Source: Henckelia pumila (Eukaryota; Streptophyta; Magnoliopsida; Lamiales; Gesneriaceae). Taken from it: DNA of 64,000 bases. The stretch spans positions 95,064,151 through 95,128,150 of the forward strand of contig NC_133120.1 in the NCBI RefSeq assembly GCF_033568475.1. Reading direction: 5' to 3'. How positions within the stretch are numbered: the first letter of the stretch is position 1; the number at the start of each line of letters is the position of its first letter. The notes beneath the pieces were generated by a model, which was given only the letters and a program-made list of their open reading frames with translations, had not been told where the DNA came from and searched no databases. The translations under genes were made by a program, and so were the position numbers. Positions 1 to 12,607 of the stretch are shown piece after piece.

Positions 1-284
1 AGGAAATAAAACTCAAAATAATATTTTTGGGCTCTAAAAAATGCTCATGAAATAAATTGGATAGAAAGTTGTCATCTCGTCCGTCCACGGTCCCGTCAAC
101 GCGATAAAATAATTCAATTACCATAAATCATGAAAATCTCTAATTATGGGTTAAATGCTTGAAAATCAATTAAATCATGCACAAATAATTCACATAAATA
201 TTTAACCCATACTCTAAAATTTCAAATAAATAAATTTCCTAATTATGCATGCGAATTTACGTATTAAAAATACCGGGTGTTACA
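1..284 (-). repeat. 3' LTR of the Tekay element (partial)
   Basis: This matches the last 284 bases of the LTR ending at 7747 and finishes with the same GGGTGTTACA. It is the inner part of the downstream LTR in element orientation. The rest lies left of the window. Confidence 0.95.
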
Positions 285-298
285 ATTCTCCCCCCCTT
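285..298 (-). other. Polypurine tract of the Tekay element
   Basis: A C-rich run on the plus strand (AAGGGGGGGAGAAT on the minus strand) directly abuts the inner LTR edge. This is the usual place for the plus-strand primer of an LTR element. Confidence 0.75.
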
Positions 299-329
299 AA
301 ATTGGATTTCGTCCTCGAAATTAAAGTAC

Positions 330-3300
330 TTACCCGAACAACTCCGGGTAGCGTGTCCTCATGTCTGCCTCGGTCTCCCAAGTAGCTTTCTCCTCCGAAT
401 GATTCAGCCACTGGACTCTGACCATCGGTATGACCCGCGTCCTCAATCTGCGCTCCTCCCTAGCCAAGATCCGTATAGGCCTCTCCTCAAATGCTAACTC
501 CAGTGTCAACTGAAGAGGCTCAAAATCCAACACATGTGATGGGTTCGAGATGTATCTCCGAAGCATGGATACATGGAATACATTGTGCACTGCCGCTAGC
601 CCTGGTGGTAGAGCTAAACGGTAGGCCAACGTGCCAACTCTCTCCAAGATCTCGAATGGCCCTATATATCTCGGATTAAGCTTGCCTCTCCGGCCAAATC
701 GCACTACTCCCTTCATAGGTGACACCTTCAGGAATACGTGATCACCTACAGCGAACTCCAAATCTCGTCGTCGAGTATCTGCATAACTCTTCTGACGAAT
801 CTAAGCAGTCCTCATGCGATCCTGAATCTGTGTCACAATATCAGCTGTCTGCTGCACAATCTCAGGACCAAGTAAAATCCTCTCATCGACCTCATCCCAA
901 TGCACAGGAGATCTGCACCTCCTTCCGTACAATGCTGCATAAGGAGCCATACCTATAGATGACTGAAAACTGTTGTTATAGGTAAACTCCACTAATGGCA
1001 GTCTAGTCTCCCACGAGCCCTGAAAGTCGATGACACAAGCTCTCAGTAGATCCTCGAGAACCTGGATCATTCTCTCAGACTGACCATCTGTCTGGGGATG
1101 GAACGCTGTACTGAACAAAAGTCTAGTCCCCAATGCAGTGTGCAAACTCTTCTAAAACGCAGACGTAAATCTCGGATCTCTGTCTGATACTATCGACACT
1201 GGTATGCCATGTAGTCTAACAATCTCCTTGATGTAAAGCTCTGCATACTGTGTCAACGAGTAAGTAGTCCTCACCGGTAAGAAATGAGCTGACTTGGTGA
1301 GTCTATCCACGATCACCCAAATAGCTGTGCAACCTCTGGCACTCCTCGGTAAGCCAACTACAAAGTTCATCGTAATATTCTCCCATTTCCATTCCGGAAT
1401 AGAAAGAGGTCTAAGAAGTCCTGCTGGACGCTGATGCTCGGCCTTGACCTGATGACAAGTCAAGCACTCTGACACAACTCTCCCGATGTCTCTCTTCATC
1501 TCGGGCCACCAATACAATAGCTGCAAATCTCGGTACATCTTCGTACTTCCGGGGTGAATGGAGTACGGAGATGTGTGAGCCTCTGCTAGAATCTCAGCTC
1601 TCAACTGATCAACGTTCGGTACCCACATCCTACCACGGTACTGAACAATGCCATCCACAACTGTATACAGAAGACCACCCTTGGCCTCATCTCTTTGTCT
1701 CCAACGCTGCAACTCCTCATCAGTACACTGTCCATCCCTAATCTGATCCCGTAGAATCGGCTGCACCGTCAACACTGACAATCTCGGTGCATGACCACTC
1801 GAGTAAAACTCCAAATCAAACCTCTGAATCTCACTCTGCAGTGGTAACTGCACTGACAAACACGATACCACTGACGACTTCCGACTCAAAGCATCGGCCA
1901 CTACATTAGCTTTACTCGGATGGTAGCTAATGTCACAGTCGTAATCCTTAACCAACTCCAACCATATCTGTTGCCTCATGTTCAAATCCTTCTGAGTGAA
2001 GAAGTACTTGAGGCTCTTGTGATCAGTGAAAATCTTGCACTTCTCGCCATACAGATAGTGCCTCCAGATTTTCAAAGCGAAGACCACTGCCGCTAACTCC
2101 AAGTCATGTGTCGGGTAGTTCTGCTCACGAATCTTCAACTGCCTCGACGCATAAGCAATAACCTTACCACACTGCATAAGTACTGCGCCTAAACCTAGCT
2201 TAGACGCGTCGATGTACACCACTAACTCCTCGTGTGGTACTGTCATCGCTAAAATTGGTGCGGTAGTGAGTGCTTCCTTCAGCTGATCGAAGCTCCTCTG
2301 ACAGTCTGGACTCCAAACAAACTTCGCATTCTTCTTGGTTAAGGAAGTCAAGGGTACTGCAATAGAGGAAAAACCCTTGATGAACTTCCTATAGTATCCT
2401 GCCAAACCCAAGAAACTGCGAATCTTCGAAGCATTCTTCGGAATACCCCATTTCTGCACTGCCTCAACCTTCGACTGATCCACTGCAATCCCATCTCTAG
2501 AAATAATGTGGCCAAGAAATGCCACCTGCTCAAGCCAAAACTCGCACTTGCTGAACTTGGCATACAAACGATGCTCCCTCAAAGTCTGCAAGGTTGTCTG
2601 TAGATGTTGCCTATACTCCTCAACGCTCCTAGAGTAGATCAAGATATCATCAATGAAGACTATGATGAACTGATCAAGATACGGCCGAAAAACTCGGTTC
2701 ATGAGATCCATGAAAACCGCTGGAGCATTGGTCATCCCAAATGGCATCACTAAGAACTCGTAATGCCCATAACGTGTCCGAAAAGCAGTCTTGGACACAT
2801 CTGCATCTCTAACTCGCAGCTGATGATAACCAGATCGCAGGTCGATCTTGGAGAACACCGAAGCTCCCTGTAACTGATCAAATAAGTCCTCTATCCTCGG
2901 CAGTGGGTACTTATTCTTCACTGTGACCCTATTGAGCTCTCGATAATCGATGCAAAGTCTCATACTGCCATCCTTCTTCTTCACAAATAACACTGGAGCT
3001 CCCCATGGAGAAAAGCTAGGACGAACAAAGCCTTTCTCTAATAACTCCTGTATCTGCTCCTTCAGCTCTTTCATCTCGGTAGGAGCAAGTCTGTATGGTA
3101 CCTTAGAGATAGGCACGGTGTGTGGCACTAAGTCGATGCTGAACTCCACATCTTTCACTGGTGGAATTCCTGCAACATCCTCCGAAAAGACGTTCGGAAA
3201 GTCACGAACCACCTCTATCTCTGATAATGATCTGCTAGATGATTCTGAGGCCGTGACAATACTTGCTAGAAAACCTTGGCAACCCCGTTTCAACAGCTTC

Positions 3301-3668
3301 CTCGCCTGAATAAGAGATATCACCTGAGGAATATTACTGCTCTGAGATGCATGAAAAGTAAATGGGTCGCCTCCCGGCGGTTTCACTGACACTGTCCTCC
3401 GACGAAAATCAATCAAAGCTCCATTGATTGTCAACCAGTCCATACCCAATATCAAATCAAATCCACTCAACGGCAAAACCACCACATCTGCGCGAATGGA
3501 GTGCCCCTGAAGCTCCAACTCCAGTTCTCGAATGACACTAGAGGTAGAAATAATCTGTCCTGACGGCATAGTGACATCATAACCACTGTCAACAATCTCG
3601 GGTGTGATGTCTATCCGTCTGATAAACTCCAGGGAGATAAACGAATGCGTAGCCCCTGAATCTAGCAA
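330..3668 (-). pseudogene. Tekay pol region (PR-RT-RH-INT-chromodomain)
   Basis: Pol part of the Tekay fossil. Visible in order on the minus strand: an aspartic protease with LDSGATHSF; a reverse transcriptase with [21 protein letters not shown] and the catalytic FIDDIL; an RNase H with [14 protein letters not shown]; an integrase with a zinc-binding [11 protein letters not shown]...CLTCHQVK head; and a chromodomain-like tail. Domain order PR-RT-RH-INT is that of Ty3/gypsy. It is treated as a fossil and is lightly interrupted. Confidence 0.92.
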
Positions 3669-3898
3669 CGCAAACGTGGAGTTGCCTCCAACTAGAATTC
3701 TCCCTGTACGCAGAAGAATCCCAACAATTTCATACCACTACTAAAATTTCCCCCAAATATGAGTCACTAATAACCCTTAATTCTAATCACAAGTAAAACA
3801 TGCTTCTTATTCTAACATGCAGATAGAAAAATCCCAAATACAAATTATTTCACAAAGAAAAATCGAAATTCTTAACCAAAAGAAAAAATTATAAAATA

Positions 3899-4972
3899 CT
3901 AGGGGTAAGATATACCGGTGATCAAGGAGGTGTCTGGGTCTGCCTCCTCTGCCTGCATAACGAACACTCTACCAGCAGTGTTCTTCTTCCTCGGGCAACT
4001 AGCTATCTGGTGCCCCGGCTCTCTATAGTGGAAACAAACTCCAGCTCCCAAAAGACAAGGTCCCGAATGCATCTTCTGACACTTCGGGCAAGTAGGAAAA
4101 CCTCCAGTATTAGGGGCCCCGCCCCTCGGCTGCTGTGGCCTCTGCTGCTGTGGCCTCTGTTGCTGGTTCGGGCCCTTAGACGGCCCAGTATACTGCTTCT
4201 TCGCAGGAGGCTGCGAAGATGGTCGTTGAAATCCAGACTGAATCTGTCTCTTCCCCTGCTGCTCTCGCTGTATCTCTCTCCTACCCTCTTCTGACCTCAG
4301 TGCTCTAATAACTGCCGCCTCATATGTAGCGACGTCAATCATACGTACGTCATGCTTGATATCCGCCTTCAGTCCCTCCACAAACTGACTCATCTTCTCC
4401 GGTGGACTGTCTGAAATCAGAGGCACAAAATGACAGCCCCTCTCGAACTGTCTCACGTACTCAACCACTGACCTGTCCCCCTGTCGGAGACTCATAAACT
4501 CCCGGATCATGCGACTGCGCACATCCTCTGTGAAATACTTGGCGTAGAAGATACGCCTAAACTCCGCCCAAGTCAATGTAGGAAGATGTACTCCCCTAGC
4601 AGCACCCTCCCACCAAAGAGCTGCATCTCCCCTCATCATATAAGTCGCACAGTTCACCCTGTCGGCGTCAGTAATCCCCATGTATGCAAAGATGGACTTC
4701 AAAGAATGAATCCACCCCTCAGCCACCAATGGATCGGTGGTACCAGTGAACTCCTTCGGCCCCTTCTTCTGGAACCGCTCAGCAACGTCCTCCTCGTGGG
4801 ACAGTCTAGGACGTGCAGCATGCTGCTCCAACAGAGCAGTAATCCATGCCATCATATTAGCATTGGCCTGCTCCAATGCTGCAAGAGGGTTCTGCGGAGG
4901 TGGAGGTAGAGGTGGAGGTGGAGATTCCCCACGTCTGTTCATAGGTCTCGGAGGCATTCTGCACCACCACAT
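3899..4972 (-). CDS. Tekay gag region
   Basis: Gag part of the same element, reading open for about 357 residues. A proline-rich start is followed by a Retrotrans_gag-type domain (ALWWEGAARG, then VVEYVRQFERGCHFVP) and a Q/P-rich linker. A cysteine/histidine nucleic-acid-binding tail near residues 300-330 (CPKCQKMH...GHQIASC) closes the protein. It lies just after the primer site and before pol, as expected. Confidence 0.88.
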   Translation of the reverse strand: MWWCRMPPRPMNRRGESPPPPLPPPPQNPLAALEQANANMMAWITALLEQHAARPRLSHEEDVAERFQKKGPKEFTGTTDPLVAEGWIHSLKSIFAYMGITDADRVNCATYMMRGDAALWWEGAARGVHLPTLTWAEFRRIFYAKYFTEDVRSRMIREFMSLRQGDRSVVEYVRQFERGCHFVPLISDSPPEKMSQFVEGLKADIKHDVRMIDVATYEAAVIRALRSEEGRREIQREQQGKRQIQSGFQRPSSQPPAKKQYTGPSKGPNQQQRPQQQRPQQPRGGAPNTGGFPTCPKCQKMHSGPCLLGAGVCFHYREPGHQIASCPRKKNTAGRVFVMQAEEADPDTSLITGISYP

Positions 4973-5126
4973 ATTTCTTTACGTAAATCGCCATGCATAA
5001 CTAAGTGTTTTAACATTAATGCTAACTTAAATTCTTAAAGGTAAATCATGCTATAAACACTTAAAACTTACAGACCGGTAGCGTGGATTTCTGAGCTCGC
5101 ATAGCAGTAATGACCCCTCCAAGAAC

Positions 5127-5141
5127 AATGCTCTGATACCA
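5127..5141 (-). other. Primer-binding site, tRNA-Met type
   Basis: The minus strand reads TGGTATCAGAGCATT, complementary to the 3' end of initiator tRNA-Met, two bases inside the LTR at 5144. This is the standard primer site of plant Ty3/gypsy elements. Confidence 0.88.
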
Positions 5142-5143
5142 AC

Positions 5144-7747
5144 TGAAACGACCCAAACTTTCTAAATATAAATAAATAAATATGCGGAATTTTTTTTTTT
5201 TATATACTTACTAAGTAAAAATATGTACATACATGCCCATACATATATGCACAGAATAAATAGATTTAAAAATAAATAACTTAAATAAAAATGCAACCTT
5301 TAATAAATTAAATATCTGAGTCTAACATTCAATAAAATACTGACAAATAAAATACTGACATAAGCGAAATAAATACAATTTGCATGCACTGAAAATATTT
5401 AAATAAAATGTATAACATGATAAAAATATTCATAACATGACATAGACTCAGACAACGGTCACGGGGTTACTACATGTCCGCTCATAGGTCCTCGCCGCCG
5501 GTGGGTACTACGTCATCCTCTACGTACTCACCTGCACCATATCAGTGTAGTGAGCCTAGAGGCTCAACATGCTAACATAACAAGGGTTTAAATTAATTTA
5601 AATCACTTTAATACTAATACATAACATATACATGAATGAGCATGTTTATAAAATATCATGAACATAACATAAACTTAAATATCATAATAATACATAAACA
5701 TTGTTGAGCAAAGTATTTTCTAACATCGAAAGGTCGTCTTCATAGTGTAACCATACATACATTAAATACTGATCAGCGTGATAAACCAACGTACGTGGCG
5801 GTGACGAATCACCTCTTAAATTGGCAGTAAACTGCCCTTCAATAGTTCACATATGGGGACGAATCCCCCTCAAATTGTCACACTACTTCAACTTCCAACA
5901 TAAAAATTATTTTCTTTTGCTCAACCTTAAACATTAAATCATGCATAAAAATTATTTCATGAATGCATGTACTTAAATAAAATGTGTGTCCTTCATATAT
6001 ATTTAATTTAATTTTTATACTAACATATAAATACTAAAATAACATTCATGCATAAAATAATTAAATATATATTTAGGACACATGCAATTTCTCATGGTTT
6101 GTGCTGGACTGCTGGCCCTAACACTCAAGCCCATTTTCTTAAAATTCTGGCCCATTAACACTGAGACTGGCCCATTAACATACTTAAGCCCAACAATAAT
6201 TATTCTGAGCCCAAATAATTACTTAAAGCCCATTAGAACAATCCTGGCCCAATAACATTCTATTCCGGCCCAATGGACCCAAAAGCCCAAAGACTGGCCC
6301 AATAATTCCTACGGGCCCACGAGCCCATAAAAATTATTGGGCTAACTTAAAAATAATTTAAAAAAAGCCCAAATAAAATTATTTGGAGGCCCAAATAATT
6401 TTCTAACTAATTTTAAAAGCCCAAAATGCACTTGAACCATTAAATACTTAAAAATTTAAAATACCCGAGCCCGGCCCACCTAACCCGGACCCGGACCACC
6501 TGACCCGACCCTGCTACTACCCAGACCCGACCATACCCCTACCCGACCCAGAACCCACCCCAAACCCATAACCCGAAGCCCCCCCTCGCAGCAGCCCTTC
6601 AAGGGCTGCTGCCGCTTCAGTCCGGCCACGACTGGCCGGACCGCCGCTGGCAGGACCTTCCCAAGGTCCTGTCGGTCCTAACCTGGCCATGGGTCGGCTG
6701 GTTCTCGGCCCTGCATTCCCCAGCCGACCCCTCTTCTCCCAAACCCTAACCTGCGAACCCTTGGACCCAGAACTGATGCAGCTCGACTCCAGCCCTGTTC
6801 CAGCCTTAACCATCCAACCAAACCCAGCCTAGGGACCCTAAGACCCCCCTCTGAACCGTGGACCAGCAGCCATGCATGCCCATAACCATAAAAACTTGAG
6901 TATGTTAATGAAATCAAAGAACCATGTGCATACCTCCAGAAATCCGATTTGTTTTACTGAAAATTTCAATGAAAAGTTTGATGTCTACACACACACACGC
7001 ATAATAACTGATATGGCATGAAAAATAGAGAAAGAATCATGCCTTGCACCGAAGTTTGAAGAGAAAAGGCGTAGGTGACGAGTCCGGAACGACGGGACGA
7101 CGATGACTCAACTCGAAAGCTTCAAAATCGTGGCTATGGAGCCTTGGAGATTGCTAGCCGATGAAGAAGATGAAGATGCAAGGAGGTGTCGGCTGAGAGC
7201 TTGGAGGCGTGAGGGTTTGGGGTAGAATTAGGGTGTTTTTAATTAAAATAGAGTTTTGGAATAATTAAAATATTACTAAGGATATTAAATATACAATATA
7301 TAACTTAAAAGCTCTAAATAATATTTAAAATCTGATAACTTTAATAAAATCCCGAAATATATAATTAAGGGAATTTTAAAGATAATAAAAAGTCATTATT
7401 TTGGCTTATTTTGAATAAAAATGGACTCCTAAAATCATATAAAATTAAATACTAATAATTTTGAGGAAATAAAACTCAAAATAATATTTTTGGGCTCTAA
7501 AAAATGCTCATGAAATAAATTGGATAGAAAGTTGTCATCTCGTCCGTCCACGGTCCCGTCAACGCGATAAAATAATTCAATTACCATAAATCATGAAAAT
7601 CTCTAATTATGGGTTAAATACTTGAAAATCAATTAAATCATGCACAAATAATTCACATAAATATTTAACTCATACTCTAAAATTTCAAATAAATAAATTT
7701 CCTAATTATGCATGCGAATTTACGTATTAAAAATACCGGGTGTTACA
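5144..7747 (-). repeat. 5' LTR of the Tekay element
   Basis: A 2.6-kb LTR bounded by TGTAACACCC and ...GTCGTTTCA on the minus strand. Its GC-rich middle (about 6450-6850, many GGGCC-type words) gives spurious open frames that are not genes. The final 284 bases are repeated at 1-284. Confidence 0.92.
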
Positions 7748-9375
7748 ATGTTCTTGTAGGTCCACTTCTTCTTCCTGACCTATAAGATCTGACCTTTTGT
7801 TTGGACCAAAATGTTCTTGGTTTCCAAGAACTTCTCATTCTTTTATTGTAGGGATTACTTCTGAATTTCTTTCTTTTAAATCCTGTGATCTATTTTCAAT
7901 GATCGTTGGAAGATCATTATCTTTGCAACATAAAGGTGTACATTTATTTATACCCCTTATTTTCTTGTAGTTCTTCTGTAATGTTGCCATATGGCACCAT
8001 TCTGCCAATTTTCCTTTCAAAAAGGACGCGCGTCTTGCCAAAGTGTCAAGATGACCTGGAACGTATTTTTTAATCAGCATTTCTCTCCAGGGACTTGTCA
8101 TTTTTGCGAAAAATAGCTGAATAGCTACATTTTCCTCGAATCCTAAATTTCATCTGTATTTAGTGAATAACATAATGTATTCATTAACTAAACAGATATC
8201 ATGTAACTCGAGGCTATACAGAGCTTGAGTATATCTTCTCTTTTTCTCTGTATCTTGATTGTTGAAATAGTCTACCCCTATGAATTGTGCTTTAAATAGG
8301 GTGGCCATTCTTTCTCCAATTTCGCTGAGGGATTCTTCTGCTAAGATTGATTCCTTCGTATCTGGCATAGTCATCTCCCAAGCAATCTTGACAGATCCCA
8401 TTAGACTCATTTCTAGAAGTTTAATGAATCCTTCTTTATTGAGATCTAATGTCCCGGCTGCAATTCTCATAGCTGACGTCCAATCATCTATAAGATCTTC
8501 TCTGTTTTTGAAGTCCAAAACATCAAGGTTTAACATAACCCCGTAAGGATGTATTGGATCTAAAACAGTTTTTCCGTAAGGAGTTTGATGGAGTGGGATT
8601 TTACTCCTTGATCTGGTTCCTGCTGGATGTGAATTTTCTCCAACCTGAAACTCACTATGTGGTTCTTCTATTTTAACCGCATATCTTGGGGGATTCCCTA
8701 TGGGTTGTTCACCCTCAGGGGAGTTCATTTTTAGATCTACTACTTTGAGATTCGCAAAAGAATCCGCGAGATCTTGTAGATTCTCGAGATTTAATCTCTT
8801 TAAAGTAGTCATCATATAGTGTTTTTCTCTGATACTGCTTTTATAAGATTAATCATCCTTTCATCATCAGTTAAAGGTTTTTGAACCATTTTGATTTTAC
8901 CTTTCTGATGTAACAACGGTTCGGTACCAAACGAGAGTGGTAACCTTCCTCCTGTATTTCCTTTTCTAGAACCTGAAGTTTGTTCTAGATTTGTGATTTT
9001 AGTTTGAAGATCCTTTAGGGTTGCAAGAATTTCTTCTTGTTTCTTAAGGATTCCTTCAATCTGCCGAGGTATTTCATACAGCTGATTGTTGTAATATTGT
9101 ACCGTCTTTTGAATTTCTCTAAGATCTCCGGAGAGTTTAGAGGAATCTGGGGTAATTTCTAAAAATTGAGAGTTAGAAATCATCTTTCTGTCGTAACTAA
9201 TCTATTGTGAACATATTAACTTGTTTATAGGATTTCATATAAATAAAATCCTCTTGATTCAAACCTTCGTTTGAAGTCATATTTTGTAAAAAATCTTCTC
9301 CTCAACAAAGAAAAGTATGAGTTAACGAATAATATTAAGTCTGAATATTTAATCTAAAGCTCTGATACCATTTTT
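7748..9375 (-). pseudogene. Caulimoviridae-like capsid/gag fragment
   Basis: Fossil of a virus-like reverse-transcribing element on the minus strand. From right to left it shows a leader after a Met-tRNA primer site, a coiled-coil part (about 8812-9183), then a capsid-like part (about 7835-8815). The capsid-like part holds WTSAMRIAAGTLDLNKEGF and MTSPWREMLIKKYVPG, then LAEWCHMATLQKNYKKIRG followed by CTPLCC. That last block resembles the C-terminal end of caulimovirid coat proteins, recognised from memory rather than by search. The Tekay element truncates it on the left. It is broken, with several interruptions, and no reverse transcriptase is present. A gag of an odd LTR element is the alternative. 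Confidence 0.6.
9359..9370 (-). other. Primer-binding site, tRNA-Met type
   Basis: The minus strand reads TGGTATCAGAGC, the canonical initiator tRNA-Met primer site used by caulimovirids and many LTR elements. It sits at the start of the capsid-like leader and five bases from the LTR-like block at 9376. Confidence 0.8.
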
Positions 9376-9700
9376 TGCACATAATTCTTTGTTCCAAAAT
9401 AAGCATTAAAACATGAGATATAAGCACATAGATCTTTAGATATAAGTATAAAACCTTCAGATCTAAGCACAAAATAACTCATATTGAGTACAAGAATTAA
9501 ATATTAAAATAATTAAGTTTTGTGGTTCTTAGGAAGTGCAAAGAAAGAATGGAGGGAGTTAGGAGAAAGAATGGTTTGAGTTTGGGGATTTATTCATAAT
9601 TGACTCATATAACCATTTATAATTGTATTTCATAATTGTTATTCATTTATCAATATTATTATGGGTTCTAATAACAATATAAATTAATACATTATATTCA
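9376..9700 (-). repeat. Probable LTR or quasi-LTR next to the primer site
   Basis: A 325-bp stretch starting TGAATATAATG and ending TTATGTGCA on the minus strand lies directly before the primer site. It contains a TATA-like word and a pyrimidine-rich patch. No second copy is visible because the other end is cut off by the Tekay insertion, so the boundaries are inferred from position and the TG...CA ends. Confidence 0.45.
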
Positions 9701-9788
9701 GCAAAGTATTACCAAAAAAACGAAGAAATATGTGATAATTCCGTCCGCTCTCAAGAAATTACTCGAGCGCTTACCAATTTTTTTGGCC

Positions 9789-12607
9789 ATGGCGGCGGTG
9801 GAAGATTATGGCATTTCTTCCCCTTTGCAGCTTCATATGATATCTGCGTTTCTTGCTACGGAGCCACCAGATGTTGTAATCTCACTCGCCAGGTACCCCT
9901 TTCTCCCTGCACAATTTCCCATCCAAGAATCAAGATCCCACTGGTGTTTTCCACTGTCATGATTCCCATTTTCAGTTTTTTTTTTTTTTGTCATTTAATC
10001 ATTTCTCGATTGCTCGGGCATCAGGGATTGTGGCGGCGGTTCCCTCGATGACAGAGTGCAGAGTTGCATTTGGCGCCAATGTATTTGTAAAGCTGTAGGT
10101 ACTACTACTACTACTACTTTCTAGGTTGCCGGTTTATTACAGCAATGAGAAAAGAATGTAGAGATGAAAGAATTTTTTTTGTAAAATATTCTTTCCAGGA
10201 TGTGAAGTTGCAAGGTCCTTACTTGAAAAGGTTTTTGAAGAAACTAATTCTTGAAATCGAATCTGACGGCCAAGATGTTTTGGATGAACTATACGAACAC
10301 TATGCTTTTTATTTGACTTCCTTACAGGTATAGGATAATTTTCTGATCTTTTCATAGGTCAACATTTATTTGAGTTGATTGTTTATCTGTTAGGATAATG
10401 ATGTTGCCAAGGGGAACTCGAGAATCTTGAAAAGTATCTCATTTCTATTTGCTGATGGTAGCTGCTTACTCCTTTTGACTTTTTGTTTGTTTCTTGGTTA
10501 CTGTCTTTGATGCTTTGGTAGTCTGTATAGCCTTACTAGGATGCATGTGCAGAATCGTCTGGACTCGTTAGCTGCCCAAAGTCTAGGAATTTAGAGGTTC
10601 AGCTTCAGTGTTCTCTCAACATGCTCGAAGGAGATACTGGGTAATCAACCATCCTATTGTATTTTTATCGTTATCGTGGTCATTAGAAATTTTAGTTGCT
10701 CGACTTTCATAAAAGAATTATTGCACAGTTTCATGTTCACGTACTTCGCATGCTAATTTCTGTCAGAACTTGTTTTTTTGCTTCCTTTGCCATAATTCTT
10801 TTTGTACATGTTTATATAGGTGCTCTCTTTGGCCATCCAGCATATTCCTGTCAGAATTTATCCTTTCATTCCCAGAGATATTTGCAAATAAGTGTTGCTT
10901 TGAGGTCACATATGTGCTTTGGATCTGTTACTCCCTTCACCAATTGTTCCTTGTTACAAATGTTTCAAACCTTACACAGAAATGTTAAGAACCCCTGTCT
11001 CCTTCTCTTTCTTGCTGCAATTATGATTTCCTGTGTCAATAGGTTGGCTCAGGAGTTGGTTTGGTTGGCGTTTGCATAGCTCACGTGAAAGCATCCAAGG
11101 TAAGCTTAAGTCTAAGCAATAAGCTCAATGTACTCTCTCTTGTAAAAGATAATGTCAGTTACAAGACAGCCCTCAAGGTTTTCTTGATAAAAATATTGAA
11201 TGAAAATTTAAGTGATGTTTACATCATTTGTGCAACTTGTAGACACGTTTTCAATCCCAGTAAATGTGCATCACAACAAACACATTCCTTCTAAAATTTT
11301 GAGATGTGGAATTATTGACTTTGAGTCATTTAAAGTTCTCTGAACTTGAGTTATAGATTTATATCTAAGCTCATGTTTTGTTCCCATATGGAAAACTTTG
11401 TATGGTGCCACATTTGAAAGTACTGTTTGTTTTGATCCCTCTCTTATCTAAACTACTATCACGGTACAGGTGATACTAAGCGATGGCGACCTCTCAGCTT
11501 TAGCTAACATGAAGGTTAACTTGGAACTGAACCATCTGAGCACCAATAGTTATTCCATAGATGACCGTGTGGTCCGCAGTATGGTGAGACAGATATTTTG
11601 CGATACATGATCAACTATATGTCTAGATTTGCCATATCTTGCGCTTTGTAACTGTCCTTATGTTTTGACCACATTCACTCATTTTATATGACTTGAATCC
11701 AAAAGTTATGTCCTCGAAAACCAACAGCTCTATCTATGACCTGTTTGATTGGCCTTTGATTACCAAAAATTTGTCAACGGAGATTGAACGAGAACTGATC
11801 AATGCCATCTAATATAGTGCCTTTCCAGATGATAGAGAGAATTTAAGTAATGTCCTTGAGATCTGTATCTGTTAAGTCGTCTTCATTTGTTTGTAATTCT
11901 CTAACAGGGATAACTTTATTTTATAATTAACCAACATCATTCATCATCTGTAATCTGATTCATTATTTGGATGTTGTAGTTTTTAATGACTTAAAAATTT
12001 TCAATTCTTGAATGAGCCTGCGTTCATGCAATTTGCTTGATGGCACGATGAACCAATTCTGAGTACAGGTGCAGTGTGTTTGTTTACCTTGGGAATCTGC
12101 TACGAAGGATGATCTCCGTAGGTTCGCACCTGACATAATGTAAGTGATGACATACATTTTTCTCAAGTATAAAATGACATTTTTGTCGGTTCAATCCTAG
12201 GAGTCATTGCCATCCTATAATCATAATTTCGTCTCCACAGTTTAGGCGCAGACGTAATTTATGACCCATCATGCCTTCCTCATCTTGTTCAAGTCCTAGC
12301 CACCCTTTTGAGACCAGAATCGTCGTCGCATAATGAAAAAAGATTAAATCACTCTCTCCAAGAAAAAGTAGCAAGTAATGGCTCTCCAGTTCCCGAAATT
12401 CTTGGCCATCCTTCGACCAATGGCCCCGTTGCATTTCTTACTTCTGTGATTCGGAACATCGAAACATTCAACTATTTTCTTGCTCTGGCAAAAAAGGCCG
12501 ACCTGATTGCCATGGACATTACTGAAAAGGTAGAGATATTTGAGTTTCTTCCTTACTTAAGATCTTACCCACGATCAAATGTTCGAATATTTAAGATTTA
12601 TATGTAA
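9789..12607 (+). CDS. eEF2-lysine methyltransferase homologue (FAM86/EEF2KMT family)
   Basis: Predicted SAM-dependent protein methyltransferase of the cytosol; the animal and yeast relatives methylate a lysine of elongation factor 2. Exons read by hand: 9789-9892, 10025-10094, 10199-10327, 10394-10457, 10553-10640, 10820-10904, 11043-11099, 11470-11583, 12069-12139, 12241-12607. All junctions are GT-AG and the frame is continuous for 382 residues, about the plant family length. An N-terminal FAM86-like part (FLKKLILEIESDGQDVLDEL near 65-90) precedes the methyltransferase fold. That fold shows motif I VGSGVGLVG at about 181-189, the acidic VILSDGD at about 200-206 and LGADVIYDP at about 262-270. 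The start at 9789 is the first ATG in frame. The exon 2 donor (GTAGGT) was chosen to keep the frame; a neighbouring GTACTA is the alternative. The last exon's tail is the least certain part. Confidence 0.85.

Larger units (their letters stand above)
1..7747 (-). mobile_element. Ty3/gypsy Tekay-type chromovirus, cut by window edge
   Basis: LTR retrotransposon fossil on the minus strand. Order in its own direction: LTR, Met-tRNA primer site, gag, protease, reverse transcriptase, RNase H, integrase, chromodomain-like tail, polypurine tract, LTR. The 284 bases of left LTR in the window differ from the right LTR at only about two positions by eye, so the insertion is recent. The coding part looks nearly whole, with roughly two or three interruptions. 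The integrase tail (LYGRRCRSP, then a VQWLNHSEEKATWE chromodomain-like motif) fits the Tekay/Del lineage. The left target-site copy lies outside the window, so the target duplication cannot be checked. Confidence 0.93.

Noticed and set aside
6517-6917. Open frames of 80-100 codons, Gly- and Pro-rich, on the minus strand
   Set aside because: They lie inside the GC-rich middle of the Tekay LTR; low-complexity composition explains them and no domain is visible.
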